Assembly: GCA_017651245.1 (NCBI GenBank) | Contig: JAGCDQ010000077.1 | Coordinates: 1-64,000 of the forward strand | DNA length: 64,000 nucleotides | Reading direction: 5' to 3' | Source: Bacteroidaceae bacterium | GTDB taxonomy: Bacteria > Bacteroidota > Bacteroidia > Bacteroidales > Bacteroidaceae | In this document: positions 1-8,470 of the stretch, piece after piece | How the letters are laid out: each line of letters opens with the position of its first letter | Position numbering within the stretch: the stretch's first letter is position 1 | Position numbers and translations under genes: made by a program | Notes under the pieces: generated by a model | Databases searched by the model: none | Seen by the model: only the letters and a program-made list of their open reading frames with translations | Told to the model about the DNA's origin: nothing

Positions 1-628
1 CGGACTTTCCGTTGCCAGCATCGACACGCTCGTGGCACTCTTCAGCGGACTCATTATCTTCCCAGCTGTCTATTCCATCCAGGGATTGCAGCCCGATGCT
101 GGTCCTTCGCTTGTCTTCATCACCTTGCCCAATGTATTCCAGCAGGTGTTTGGCGATATCCCTTGGCTGGCATATCTCTTCTCCCTGTTTTTCTATTTGT
201 TGCTAGTGATGGCGGCATTGACCAGCAGCATCTCCATGTTGGAAATGTCTGCTGCCTATTTTCATAAGAATCTGGGTATGTCACGTCCAGTGGCAGTCCT
301 GCTCGTCGGCGTTGTGTGCCTCATTCTGGGCACCTTCTGTTCGTGGTCATTCGGCGATTGGAAGGATGTCACCATCTTCGGACTGAATTTCTTCGATTTC
401 TTCGATTTCCTCGTTGCCAAGCTCATCATGCCCGTTGGCGGTATGCTCATGTGCATCTTCCTGGGCTGGGTGGTGGATGAGAAGGTGCTTCGTGCCGAGA
501 TGACCAACAACGGCACGATTCGATCTCCTCTTTATCCCACCTACCGTTTTATCATTCGATACGTGGCTCCCCTCTGTATCTTTCTCATCTTTGCAAACGA
601 ATTAGGACTGTTTGATGTATGTTTCTAA
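1..628 (+). CDS. Sodium-dependent transporter (NSS family), C-terminal part
   Basis: The frame is open from base 2 and gives the last 208 residues of a neurotransmitter:sodium symporter-family protein, an inner-membrane Na+-coupled transporter of amino acids or similar solutes. Visible are several hydrophobic helices and the family-typical segment AALTSSISMLEMSAAYF, which in LeuT-fold carriers lies in the eighth helix next to the sodium site. It ends with a further helix and a short tail. The start lies outside the window. The stop codon sits inside a strong hairpin (605-639). The substrate cannot be inferred. Family assignment is firm. Confidence 0.85.
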   Translation, partial: GLSVASIDTLVALFSGLIIFPAVYSIQGLQPDAGPSLVFITLPNVFQQVFGDIPWLAYLFSLFFYLLLVMAALTSSISMLEMSAAYFHKNLGMSRPVAVLLVGVVCLILGTFCSWSFGDWKDVTIFGLNFFDFFDFLVAKLIMPVGGMLMCIFLGWVVDEKVLRAEMTNNGTIRSPLYPTYRFIIRYVAPLCIFLIFANELGLFDVCF

Positions 629-639
629 TCAAACAGTCC
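605..639 (+). terminator. Hairpin overlapping the transporter stop codon
   Basis: A perfect 12-bp inverted repeat (605-616 with 628-639, 11-nt loop) includes the last codons and the TAA at 626-628. It has no long T-run, so it may end transcription weakly or protect the 3' end. It also separates this gene from the convergent gene ending at 673. Confidence 0.5.
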
Positions 640-672
640 CTATGTGAAATCATGTGTCTCTTTTTCTGTTGT

Positions 673-1899
673 TTATTGTAATTTGAAGTTTATTGGCATG
701 GTGAAACGCACACGGACAGGTTTGCCGTCTTTCTTGCCAGGCTCCCATTTCGGCATGTTCAAGGTAACACGCATCGCTTCTGCATCCAATATCGGATGCA
801 CAGAACGGAAGGTGCTTGGTTCCACAACGCTTCCATCTTTGTTGACGACAAATTGAATCAGTACTCGCCCTTGGAGACCATTTTCCTGAGCGAAGCGTGG
901 ATATACCAAGTTCTGTGACAACCAGGTCATGAGTGCCTGTTCACCACCGGGGAATTTTGGGTTTTCCTCAACCATTTCGAGCACTTCGTCATAATATTCC
1001 TGACTGGATGCGTTGGTAGAGGCACCATCCTCTGCTGTGTTCTTCTCTGAACTTTCCCCCGCGAGTTTGAACGTCACTGGGAGGGTGTAACGTGTATAGA
1101 CAGGTTGACCCTTCTTCATGCCAGGGCTCCACTTGGGCATGGATAAAAGCACTCGCAAAGCTTCTGCATCCAACAGCGGGTGCACAGATTTGGCAATCTT
1201 TGGCATCACCACGCTCCCTTCGTTGGCAATGACAAAGCTGACCAATACTTTTCCTTGAATACCTTCATCCAATGCAGCCTCAGGGTAAGATAAGTGTTCC
1301 ATCAGCCAACTAGCCAATGCTTGTTCACCCCCTGGAAATTTCGGACTTACATCGGCAACATCATATATTTCATCTTCGGATGGTGCTGCAGCGTTCACGG
1401 GACCCATCTGTCTGGGTGGGAAGGCGAAGGCTGGCGGTGCTGCTTCTTTCTTTGGCTCCAGCTTGATGATGTCTTTATAGACCTTCGCCCAGTATTCGGC
1501 TTTCTCTTCGTCTTTGGGCACGCCGGCTCCTTGATGGTAGATGGTGGCGAGGTTGAACTGCGCGTCTTTCAGTCCTTGGTTGGCGGCTTTCTCAAACCAT
1601 TCCAATGCCTTGTTCATGTCTTGTGGGACGACCTTGCCCTCGACATAGAAGGCTGCCAGGTTGTACTGAGCACCTGCGTGACCATCGTTGGCGGCCTTCT
1701 CATAGGCAGCAAATGCCTTGTCATACTTCTTTGCTTCAAGGTATTCGTTGCCTTTTTGATAGCTCTGTTCGGCTTCGGCAGCTTTTTTAGCAGCCTGTTG
1801 CCTTGCAAATTGAGCTGGGTTTCCAAATCCAAATTGTGCTGACATGTTCACCGTCACCATGAGGGCGGTTGCCAATAGAAACCATTTGTTCTTTGCCAT
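673..1899 (-). CDS. Sel1-repeat protein with two TonB C-terminal domains
   Basis: 408 aa from the ATG at 1899; the longer open frame to 2052 lacks a signal sequence and runs through the promoter. An N-terminal signal peptide ends near residue 20 (MSAQ). Sel1/TPR-like repeats cover about 45-140 (AAYEKAANDGHAGAQYNLA and a second copy), followed by a proline-rich linker. Two TonB_C domains follow at about 198-279 and 327-408, each with the pattern QGxVLxxFVxxxGSV, SVHPxLDAEAxRV and MPKWxPG. It probably acts in the periplasm on protein-protein contacts. There is no N-terminal membrane anchor like that of true TonB, so it may not be an ExbBD-coupled energy transducer. A promoter -7 element (TAACTTTG, minus strand) lies at 1942-1949. 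Confidence 0.85.
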   Translation of the reverse strand: MAKNKWFLLATALMVTVNMSAQFGFGNPAQFARQQAAKKAAEAEQSYQKGNEYLEAKKYDKAFAAYEKAANDGHAGAQYNLAAFYVEGKVVPQDMNKALEWFEKAANQGLKDAQFNLATIYHQGAGVPKDEEKAEYWAKVYKDIIKLEPKKEAAPPAFAFPPRQMGPVNAAAPSEDEIYDVADVSPKFPGGEQALASWLMEHLSYPEAALDEGIQGKVLVSFVIANEGSVVMPKIAKSVHPLLDAEALRVLLSMPKWSPGMKKGQPVYTRYTLPVTFKLAGESSEKNTAEDGASTNASSQEYYDEVLEMVEENPKFPGGEQALMTWLSQNLVYPRFAQENGLQGRVLIQFVVNKDGSVVEPSTFRSVHPILDAEAMRVTLNMPKWEPGKKDGKPVRVRFTMPINFKLQ

Positions 1900-2072
1900 T
1901 TTTCCAGATTTTGATAGATTAGTAAAAAGTGATTGATGTCGCAAAGTTACGAAAAAGTTCCAGAAACAAACAAGCATTTTGGAAACTTTCTCTGAAAGAT
2001 TTTGTCGTTTGCGGAAAATGTTGTTACTTTGCAAGAGTATTTTGACAATCACTATTTAATACTTTTACAGAT

Positions 2073-2978
2073 ATGAAGAATTTTTCGTTTATTGTGTTGG
2101 GATTGTTCGTGTCCCTGATGATGTGGAACTGCAAAGGTCAGGCCACAGGTGATAATAACTCAGACGGAGCGGATTCCGTGGTGGCAACAGAGAACCCGCT
2201 AAAGGTGGGTATGCCTGATATGGTGAAGTTTGTGAGGGTGGTGGCTGACGAGAGCACGGAGGTGTTCATGGAGCCTGATGCGGAGAGTCCTTGGCGCGTG
2301 CTCTGGATGGAGGATCTGGAGTCGGACATGGCAGACATCGTGTATATGTGGTCGAACGAGGATGTACCCGATGACTATCGTTGTGACGAAGCTCCTGCCT
2401 ATGCTGGCGATGTGCTGGCTGTAGTGGGCGAGGAGGGTGACTTCTACAAGGTGAGCATCCGTAACGATCTCAGCATGCTTAATTATGGCTATGTGAAGAA
2501 GGCAGACGTAGAGGATGTGGAGGCTGAACCAATGAATCTTGATGACTTGCTGGAGGGAATTGAATACATCCATATCCGAGTGGTGAAGGATGGCAAGTAT
2601 AAGGGCTTGGTGCTGCGCTCCATCATGGACGAACTGCAAGGCGATAAATTTGAGGTGGGTGTGTTGCTGGACAACGTGCTGGCATTCCCCGAAGAGAATT
2701 CTTTCTTCATCGAATACGACCCTAATGTGAAAGAACTGACGTTTGCTGCTGATGTTCCAAACAATAATACCCCCAACTATTTCACGTTCCCCAAGTCAAT
2801 GGCTTTTATAGGTGAGAACGGTTATCCGGAGGGCTTTGATCCTAACAAGCTGACGGATGAGCAGATTGACAGGATTGTGAAGGACATGATGAAGGCGGAG
2901 TCGGAGTTTGTGAAGTATGAATTTGTGATCCCGATGACGGAAGGTGGCGTGAGAACTTTCTGGCTGAAGAGCAAGTAA
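2073..2978 (+). CDS. Putative lipoprotein of unknown function
   Basis: 301 aa. The hydrophobic N-terminus is followed by Cys20 (WNCKGQ) and an acidic, Ser/Asn-rich stretch, a pattern fitting a Bacteroidetes lipoprotein, although the residues before the Cys are not an ideal lipobox. The middle part (about 50-150) alternates short strands with V/G-rich turns and could be an SH3-like fold; this is inference only. The gene is divergent from the Sel1/TonB gene. A promoter-like TTTG (2001-2004), 19-bp spacer and TTACTTTG (2024-2031) precede it. No catalytic motif was recognised. Confidence 0.72.
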   Translation: MKNFSFIVLGLFVSLMMWNCKGQATGDNNSDGADSVVATENPLKVGMPDMVKFVRVVADESTEVFMEPDAESPWRVLWMEDLESDMADIVYMWSNEDVPDDYRCDEAPAYAGDVLAVVGEEGDFYKVSIRNDLSMLNYGYVKKADVEDVEAEPMNLDDLLEGIEYIHIRVVKDGKYKGLVLRSIMDELQGDKFEVGVLLDNVLAFPEENSFFIEYDPNVKELTFAADVPNNNTPNYFTFPKSMAFIGENGYPEGFDPNKLTDEQIDRIVKDMMKAESEFVKYEFVIPMTEGGVRTFWLKSK

Positions 2979-3024
2979 TTGAATCGCATGGATGAATATG
3001 TTTAACCAAAAATATGATTAGAAA

Positions 3025-4233
3025 ATGAAGAAAAGCGTTTTGTTGTTGACAGCAATGTTGATGGTATCTATGATGATGTCGGCAAAAAAAGAGAAGAAGA
3101 TGCAGTATGTGGCAACATGGACCACAGCCATTCAGAAGGTGGAACCTCACAATCTGCCTCCAGCACCATATCTGTCGGGCAACACATTACGACAGATTGT
3201 GGAGATTTCATTTGGCGGTGAGGAGGTTGCTCTGAAATTGTCGAATGAGTTCAACACGGAAGAAACCGAAATTCTTGGTGTGGAGTTGGCGGAAGCAGAT
3301 TCGCAGGGCTCTTCCCATCATATAGAGGGACACACATCCACTCCATTGACTTTCAACGGACTGAGAGGCGTCACCATGAAGCCAGGAGAAGTGATTGTGT
3401 CTGACCTAGTGCCTTTCAAGATGAAACCTCGCATGAATGTGGCAATCACGATTCATTTTGGCAAGGTTTCTAATACTGATGTGACGGGACATCCTGGTTC
3501 TCGCACCAGTTCCTACATAGCCAAGGGCGACACCAAGATTTTCACAGGGGCAGAGGAGACAGCGCATTGGTACTATATCAACAGTTTGTTGGTGGCTGTG
3601 CCAGAAGGAAAGTATGGTTCCATTGCAGCCATCGGAAACTCCATCACCGACGGACGCGGCACCACCACCAATGGACAGAACCGCTGGACGGATATCTTGT
3701 CAAAGCGTCTTCTGAAGAACAAGAAAACCAGGAACCTGAGTGTGCTGAATCTTGGTTTGGGTGGCAATTGTGTGCTGCGTGGCGGATTAGGTCCCACGGC
3801 AAACAGTCGCTATGACCGCGATGTACTGAGGCAAGAAGGTGTGAAGTATGCGATTGTGTTCGAGGGTGTGAATGACCTTGGTGGGGCACGAGATGGCGAG
3901 GCAACTGCCAAGCAACTGATTGAGTCGTTCAAGAAGATGATTGGGCTGGCACACGCGAAGGGAATCAAGATTTATGGTGGCACCATCATGCCATTCAAGG
4001 GCAACAACTATTATAATGAATCGCGTGAGAAGGGACGTCAGATGGTGAATGAATGGATTCGCACCTCTGGTGAATATGACGGCGTCATCGACTTTGATGC
4101 TGCCATGAGAGACCCCGAACAACCTGACCGTCTCAATCCTGAATATCTTTTCGAGAATGACTGGCTGCATCCCAATGCGAAGGGTTATCAGAAAATGGGT
4201 GAGTGTATAGACCTCAACCTGTTCACTCGATAA
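3025..4233 (+). CDS. Secreted SGNH/GDSL-type esterase
   Basis: 402 aa with a signal peptide ending near Ala20. The N-terminal part (about 25-190) is beta-rich, as in two-domain SGNH esterases. The hydrolase domain follows: block I GNSITDG (204-210, catalytic Ser206), block II GLGGN (about 244-248), block III GVND (281-284, oxyanion Asn283) and block V DWLHPN with Asp379 and His382. All catalytic residues are present. Proteins of this type remove acyl groups from polysaccharides or other esters, but the substrate cannot be told here. It lies 46 bp after the lipoprotein gene, probably in the same transcript, and ends at a strong terminator. Confidence 0.87.
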   Translation: MKKSVLLLTAMLMVSMMMSAKKEKKMQYVATWTTAIQKVEPHNLPPAPYLSGNTLRQIVEISFGGEEVALKLSNEFNTEETEILGVELAEADSQGSSHHIEGHTSTPLTFNGLRGVTMKPGEVIVSDLVPFKMKPRMNVAITIHFGKVSNTDVTGHPGSRTSSYIAKGDTKIFTGAEETAHWYYINSLLVAVPEGKYGSIAAIGNSITDGRGTTTNGQNRWTDILSKRLLKNKKTRNLSVLNLGLGGNCVLRGGLGPTANSRYDRDVLRQEGVKYAIVFEGVNDLGGARDGEATAKQLIESFKKMIGLAHAKGIKIYGGTIMPFKGNNYYNESREKGRQMVNEWIRTSGEYDGVIDFDAAMRDPEQPDRLNPEYLFENDWLHPNAKGYQKMGECIDLNLFTR

Positions 4234-4252
4234 GCAGGGTTCTTCAAAAATA

Positions 4253-4293
4253 GAGAGAGGCATTTCCACATCAGGAAGTGCCTCTCTTTTTGT
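4253..4293 (+). terminator. Rho-independent terminator after the SGNH esterase
   Basis: A GC-containing stem (GAGAGGC...GCCTCTC, extended by TTCC/GGAA) with a short loop is followed by TTTTT. It sits 20 bp after the stop codon. The opposite-strand gene ends at 4325, so it separates two convergent units. Confidence 0.75.
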
Positions 4294-4324
4294 TGGATTG
4301 GACTCGAAAGCCCGCTTTCAGTCT

Positions 4325-4969
4325 TTATCCTCTCAGGTAGGGATTGTACATTTTCTCCCTGCCGATTTGGGTGGAAGGACCATGTCCGCACAGCACCGTG
4401 GTTTCGTCGGGTAGAGTGCTTAACCTCTGGAGGCTCTTCATGATTTCTTCGTAAGAACCACCTTCCAGGTCGGTGCGTCCACAACTGCCACAGAAGAGGG
4501 TGTCTCCAGCAAAAAGTATTCCGTCCTGCTCAGCGTAGAAGCAGATGCATCCACGTGAATGTCCAGGAGTGGGGATCACCTTCAGGGTGGTGTTGCCAAA
4601 CTTCACCTCGCTGCCATCGAGCAGAGAAGTGCCAAGAGGAGGCAATGGAGGGTGGGGAATGCCCACACCCACGACGGAACGTATCTGTTCATCCATATTC
4701 TCATAGATGTGCAAGTCCCCATAGTTGGCTTCTGGACGAAGTCCCAAATCCCGATACACGAAAGTGTTGCCCCACACATGGTCGAAGTGCAAGTGTGTAT
4801 TCAGAAGGTGTTTCACTTGCAAATCGTTGCTGGCAATATACTTTTTTATCTCCGCCCATTCATGTTCATCAGAACAGCCACAATCGATGATGACACATTC
4901 CTTTGTGTCATCACTCACCACATAGCAGTTCTCGCACAGCGGATTCACCTCGAATTTCTTAATATCCAT
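4325..4969 (-). CDS. MBL-fold metallohydrolase (glyoxalase II-like)
   Basis: 214 aa, a single metallo-beta-lactamase domain of the glyoxalase II/YcbL type. The metal motif THLHFDH is at 58-64. Further ligands come from GHSRG, the Asp of AGDTLFCGSCGRTDLEGG and the final CGHG. These proteins bind two metal ions and hydrolyse thioesters such as S-lactoylglutathione or related compounds. Bacteroidetes mostly lack glutathione, so the physiological substrate is open. The next genes on this strand are rsmG and a DUF4301 protein upstream; the 37-bp gap to rsmG contains a short heptamer repeat (TTTGAGG twice). Confidence 0.86.
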   Translation of the reverse strand: MDIKKFEVNPLCENCYVVSDDTKECVIIDCGCSDEHEWAEIKKYIASNDLQVKHLLNTHLHFDHVWGNTFVYRDLGLRPEANYGDLHIYENMDEQIRSVVGVGIPHPPLPPLGTSLLDGSEVKFGNTTLKVIPTPGHSRGCICFYAEQDGILFAGDTLFCGSCGRTDLEGGSYEEIMKSLQRLSTLPDETTVLCGHGPSTQIGREKMYNPYLRG

Positions 4970-5006
4970 TTCTTTCCTTTTTGAGGTTTGAGGTTTTCTT
5001 TAACCT

Positions 5007-5636
5007 TTACTTCACCTTTACAACAACATGCACCACTTTCTTTGTCTTAAAATATTCTTCCTCAAAGAAGTCGCTCAGTTCCCACACGGTGGCGATGTTC
5101 CTCATCGATGCAATCTCGCCAGCCAGTTCACCCCCCTTCAGGGCGATGATTCCATTGGGCACAGCATTGTGTTGGTCCTTGCTGATGTTCTTTCTTGCCA
5201 CCTTCATGAGATCCGCCATTGGCATCACGGCACGCGTCACCACGAAGTCATATTGTTCCTTTATTTCTTCCGCTCTTGCATGACTGAACTTCACGTTTTT
5301 CAATCCGATAGCCGTTGCCACTTCATTTGCTACTTTAACCTTCTTTCCGATACTATCCACCAGATGGAACTGCACGTTGGGGAAGAGAATTGCCAACGGA
5401 ATGCCAGGGAATCCGCCACCCGTTCCGAGGTCCATGACTGTGGTGCCGTCCTTGAAGTTCACCACTTTGGCAATACCCAACGAGTGCAGCACATGATGCT
5501 CATACAGGTTCTGGATGTCCTTGCGCGAAATCACATTGATTTTGGCGTTCCAGTCATTGTAAAGAGCCTCAAGCTGAGCGAATTGCTCAACCTGAAGCTC
5601 TGTTAAATTGGAAAAATACTTCTGAATAATCGTCAT
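5007..5636 (-). CDS. rsmG: 16S rRNA (guanine-N7) methyltransferase RsmG
   Basis: 209 aa, the usual size for RsmG (GidB), which methylates N7 of G527 in the 530 loop of 16S rRNA using S-adenosylmethionine. The SAM-binding motif MDLGTGGGFPGIPLAI and the motif NVISRKDIQNLYEHHVLHSLG are both typical. The C-terminus is rich in Lys and Val. It starts 3 bp after the stop of the DUF4301 gene, so the two are almost surely co-transcribed and perhaps translationally coupled. Loss of RsmG gives low-level streptomycin resistance in other bacteria. Confidence 0.93.
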   Translation of the reverse strand: MTIIQKYFSNLTELQVEQFAQLEALYNDWNAKINVISRKDIQNLYEHHVLHSLGIAKVVNFKDGTTVMDLGTGGGFPGIPLAILFPNVQFHLVDSIGKKVKVANEVATAIGLKNVKFSHARAEEIKEQYDFVVTRAVMPMADLMKVARKNISKDQHNAVPNGIIALKGGELAGEIASMRNIATVWELSDFFEEEYFKTKKVVHVVVKVK

Positions 5637-5639
5637 AAT

Positions 5640-7127
5640 TTACTGATGTTGTGGACGCAAAAGGTCGTTCACGGTCTTCACGGGGTTGAATGTGCCGAGC
5701 GACACCTCCACGAAAATGGTGTTCCAGTCGCTCATCGCACCATTCCAGAGACCAGGCAACTCGAGTGCCTTGAGCTCCTTACCGTCCTTGCTCTTGCTGG
5801 AGATGAAGCCTGTCTGCGCATCCACATACTTGGTGAGGTCAAACTTGTTGCCCTTGTAGTCCTTCACAGCGCACACGAGGTCAACAGGGTTGAAGTGCGT
5901 GCCATTCTGGAACATCTGCAGGTACTCGGCATTGTCCTTGTCGATCTGGCTGCTCTCGAGAATCTGCAGGCTGATGGTGCCGTCCTGATTGTATGCCAGG
6001 AAAGGACCACCGCCAGGCTCACCCACATTCTTCACCATGCCACACACGCGCATTGGACGGTTGAGCTTCTGCTTCAGATAGATAGCGAGTTCGGCATCCT
6101 CCAGATCCTTCAGTTCAGGATTGCGGCAGGAGAGTTCGTCGCGCAGGAAGTGGATGATTTCCTCCAGTTGAGCGTGGGTGTACTTGCCGCTGTCGAGCAG
6201 TTCGAGATAGGAGAACGCCTTCTTCTGCTTGCTCACCAGCACACCGGCAATCAGCTTCTTGTATTCCACCGTCTCAGCCTTCAAGCGGTCGGGCACCACA
6301 TTGTCAATATTCTTGATGAAGATGACGTCAGCATCGAGGTCGTTCAGGTTCTCAATCAGTGCACCGTGACCACCCGGACGGAACAGGATCTTGCCATCCT
6401 TGCCGCGGAAAGGCGTGTTGTCGGGGTTGGCAGCCACCGTGTCCGTGCTTGCCTTCTGCTCAGAGAAGCTCACGGAATACTTCACGCCAAACTTCTCCTC
6501 ATATTTAGGAGCAACCTTTGCCACCAGAGCCTCGAACAACGCACGGTGCTCAGGGCTCACGGTGAAGTGAACGCTCACCTTCCCGTTCTTGCCACCTGCA
6601 TAGAGTGCGCCCTCCACCAGATGCTCCTCCACAGGAGTGCGGGCACCATCCTCATACTTGTGGAATTTCAGCAAGCCCTTGGGCAATTTGCCATACGAGA
6701 GCCCTTCCTCGCCCAGCAGGGTGGCAATGGCAGTCTTTACGCTGCTGTCGCCACCATTCTTGCTGATGGCAGCCTTCAAGTCGTCGATGAAAGCAAACTT
6801 GTCGAGATTATCCTCAAACTTCTGGATGAAGTCCGTCTTCTCCTCCGTATCGAGAAACTCAAACAGATTCTTGAACATACGGCTTGCAGCACCCGAAGCA
6901 GGCACGAACTTCAGCACCTTTCCCGTGCCATCCAGATAAGCATCCCAAGCCGCCAGATACTCCTTCTTCTCCTCCTCGGAAGGGATGGTGATGCCATTGC
7001 CGGGCGATGCAGCCCCAGCCAGTTTCAGCCATGGAAAACCTGTCTTGAAACATTCCAACTGCGCATTCAGTTTCTCTTCCGAAATACCCTTCTTCGCGAG
7101 AAAGGTCTTGTCTTCTTGTGTAAGCAT
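5640..7127 (-). CDS. DUF4301 family protein
   Basis: 495 aa, a full-length match by eye to the DUF4301 family, a conserved Bacteroidetes protein of unknown function. Features include the start LTQEDKTFLAKKGI, a Gly-rich segment PGGHGALIENLNDLDADVIF resembling sugar-nucleotide-binding enzymes, and VCGMVKNVGEPGGGPF. This hints at a nucleotidyltransferase-like fold, but that is inference. No signal peptide, so probably cytoplasmic. A -7 element TATCTTTG (minus strand) lies at 7216-7223, about 90 bp upstream of the start. It heads the unit DUF4301-rsmG. Confidence 0.8.
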   Translation of the reverse strand: MLTQEDKTFLAKKGISEEKLNAQLECFKTGFPWLKLAGAASPGNGITIPSEEEKKEYLAAWDAYLDGTGKVLKFVPASGAASRMFKNLFEFLDTEEKTDFIQKFEDNLDKFAFIDDLKAAISKNGGDSSVKTAIATLLGEEGLSYGKLPKGLLKFHKYEDGARTPVEEHLVEGALYAGGKNGKVSVHFTVSPEHRALFEALVAKVAPKYEEKFGVKYSVSFSEQKASTDTVAANPDNTPFRGKDGKILFRPGGHGALIENLNDLDADVIFIKNIDNVVPDRLKAETVEYKKLIAGVLVSKQKKAFSYLELLDSGKYTHAQLEEIIHFLRDELSCRNPELKDLEDAELAIYLKQKLNRPMRVCGMVKNVGEPGGGPFLAYNQDGTISLQILESSQIDKDNAEYLQMFQNGTHFNPVDLVCAVKDYKGNKFDLTKYVDAQTGFISSKSKDGKELKALELPGLWNGAMSDWNTIFVEVSLGTFNPVKTVNDLLRPQHQ

Positions 7128-7363
7128 GATTTATAAGGTTTTATGGTAATTATTGATTGTCCATTCTCAGGCATGATGATAATTCCCATGTCCTGTCCTG
7201 TTTTTATTACAGTTGCAAAGATACAACATTTCTTTCAAAATCCGCACAAATTGTATCAAAATCTGCAAAAAATTGGGGTGGGGGCATTGGGGTATTGTTT
7301 GTTTAGTTGATTTTGTACACCTTTGCCGTAAAACCTAAATGAATTACTCGAGTGATAAAAACG

Positions 7364-7398
7364 AAGAATGCCCGGCAATGTGCCGAGCATTCTTTTTT
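7364..7398 (-). terminator. Terminator of the tRNA-His transcript
   Basis: A 14-bp near-perfect stem (7364-7377 with 7381-7394) has a 3-nt loop. On the minus strand it is followed by CGTTTTTATC, and on the plus strand by a T-run, so it could work both ways. It lies 5 bp beyond the tRNA-His 3' end. Confidence 0.75.
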
Positions 7399-7402
7399 GG
7401 AG

Positions 7403-7477
7403 GGTGGAGGGTGGGACTCGAACCCACGACATTCAGAACCACAATCTGACGCTCTAACCAACTGAACTACATCCACC
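7403..7477 (-). tRNA. tRNA-His (GTG)
   Basis: Cloverleaf on the minus strand: the extra 5' G(-1) of tRNA-His (7477) faces discriminator C (7403). The anticodon stem CAGA/TCTG encloses loop TTGTGGT with anticodon GTG. The T arm is GTGGG-TTCGAGT-CCCAC. The acceptor stem has one apparent T/C mismatch at the sixth pair. CCA is not encoded. Confidence 0.93.
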
Positions 7478-7505
7478 ATGTAGGGGCTTCTCCCTTTTGC
7501 GAGTG

Positions 7506-7537
7506 CAAAGGTACTACATATATTTGGACTGACCAAA
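7506..7537 (-). promoter_or_regulatory. Promoter of tRNA-His
   Basis: Read on the minus strand: -33 TTTG (7534-7537), 20-bp spacer, -7 TACCTTTG (7506-7513), matching the Bacteroidetes primary sigma consensus. Transcription would start about 20-25 bp before the tRNA. Confidence 0.65.
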
Positions 7538-7559
7538 TAAAAAGGGAAGAATTTGCAAT

Positions 7560-8438
7560 TTATTTGTAAAATTCCTTGCGTCCGGCACTAAGGGTGTTCT
7601 TCATCAGAGAGCAGATGGTCATAGGACCTACACCACCTGGCACTGGGGTGATGAAAGAACATTTGGGTGCGACGTGCTCGAAATCGACATCGCCATTGAG
7701 ACGGAAGCCTGACTTGCGGGTGGCATCTGGCACACGGGTGGTGCCCACGTCGATGATGACGGCACCATCCTTCACCATGTCTTCAGTGACGAAGTTAGGC
7801 TTGCCGATGGCGGCAATGATGATGTCTGCCTCTCGGCATTCCTCTTTCAGCGTCTTCGAACGGCTGTGGCACACGGTCACAGTGGCGTCACCATACTGCT
7901 TTTGCATCATGAGTTGTGCCATAGGTTTGCCGACGATGTTGGAGCGGCCGAGGATGACGCACTTCTTGCCGGAGGTCTCGATGTTGTAGCGCTTCAGCAG
8001 GGTGATGATGCCCAGCGGAGTGGCTGACACGTAGCAGGGGAGTCCGATGGCCATGCGACCCACGTTGATAGGATGAAATCCGTCCACATCCTTGCGGTAG
8101 TCGATGGCTTCGATGATTTTCTGCTCGGAGATGTGCTTGGGAAGTGGAAGTTGCACGATGAAACCGTCCACATCGGCATCCTTATTGAGTTTTTCCACCT
8201 GCTGAAGGAGGAACTCCTCGGTGATGTCGTCCTCGAAGCGGAGCAGGGTAGAGGTGAAGCCACATGCCTCACATGCCAGCACCTTGTTCTTCACGTAGGT
8301 CTCGCTGCCTCCGTCGTGACCCACTAGAATGGCAGCAAGGTGGGGACGCTTGCCTCCTGCGCCCACAATCCTTTTCACTTCTTCTGCGATCTCTGCCTTA
8401 ATGGCTGTCGCTGTTGCTTTTCCGTCTATCAGTTGCAT
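7560..8438 (-). CDS. folD: Methylenetetrahydrofolate dehydrogenase/cyclohydrolase FolD
   Basis: 292 aa, the normal FolD length. This bifunctional cytoplasmic enzyme interconverts 5,10-methylene-, methenyl- and 10-formyl-tetrahydrofolate with NADP+, feeding purine and methionyl-initiator synthesis. The family blocks are present: [15 protein letters not shown] with the catalytic Tyr and Lys, [22 protein letters not shown], the Rossmann segment [14 protein letters not shown] and the final [11 protein letters not shown]. It starts 32 bp after ffh on the same strand, and heptamer repeats (TTTAATC, TTTAACC) fill that gap. The pathway links to metH further along. Confidence 0.95.
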   Translation of the reverse strand: MQLIDGKATATAIKAEIAEEVKRIVGAGGKRPHLAAILVGHDGGSETYVKNKVLACEACGFTSTLLRFEDDITEEFLLQQVEKLNKDADVDGFIVQLPLPKHISEQKIIEAIDYRKDVDGFHPINVGRMAIGLPCYVSATPLGIITLLKRYNIETSGKKCVILGRSNIVGKPMAQLMMQKQYGDATVTVCHSRSKTLKEECREADIIIAAIGKPNFVTEDMVKDGAVIIDVGTTRVPDATRKSGFRLNGDVDFEHVAPKCSFITPVPGGVGPMTICSLMKNTLSAGRKEFYK

Positions 8439-8470
8439 CTTCTTTAATCTTTAACCTATACCTTTATACT

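Noticed and set aside
1900..2052. N-terminal extension of the Sel1/TonB protein
   Set aside because: It would bury the signal peptide and runs through the -7 promoter element.
5646..7136. 496-codon open frame on the plus strand
   Set aside because: Exact antisense of the DUF4301 gene; composition is His/Leu-rich and has no signal or domain.
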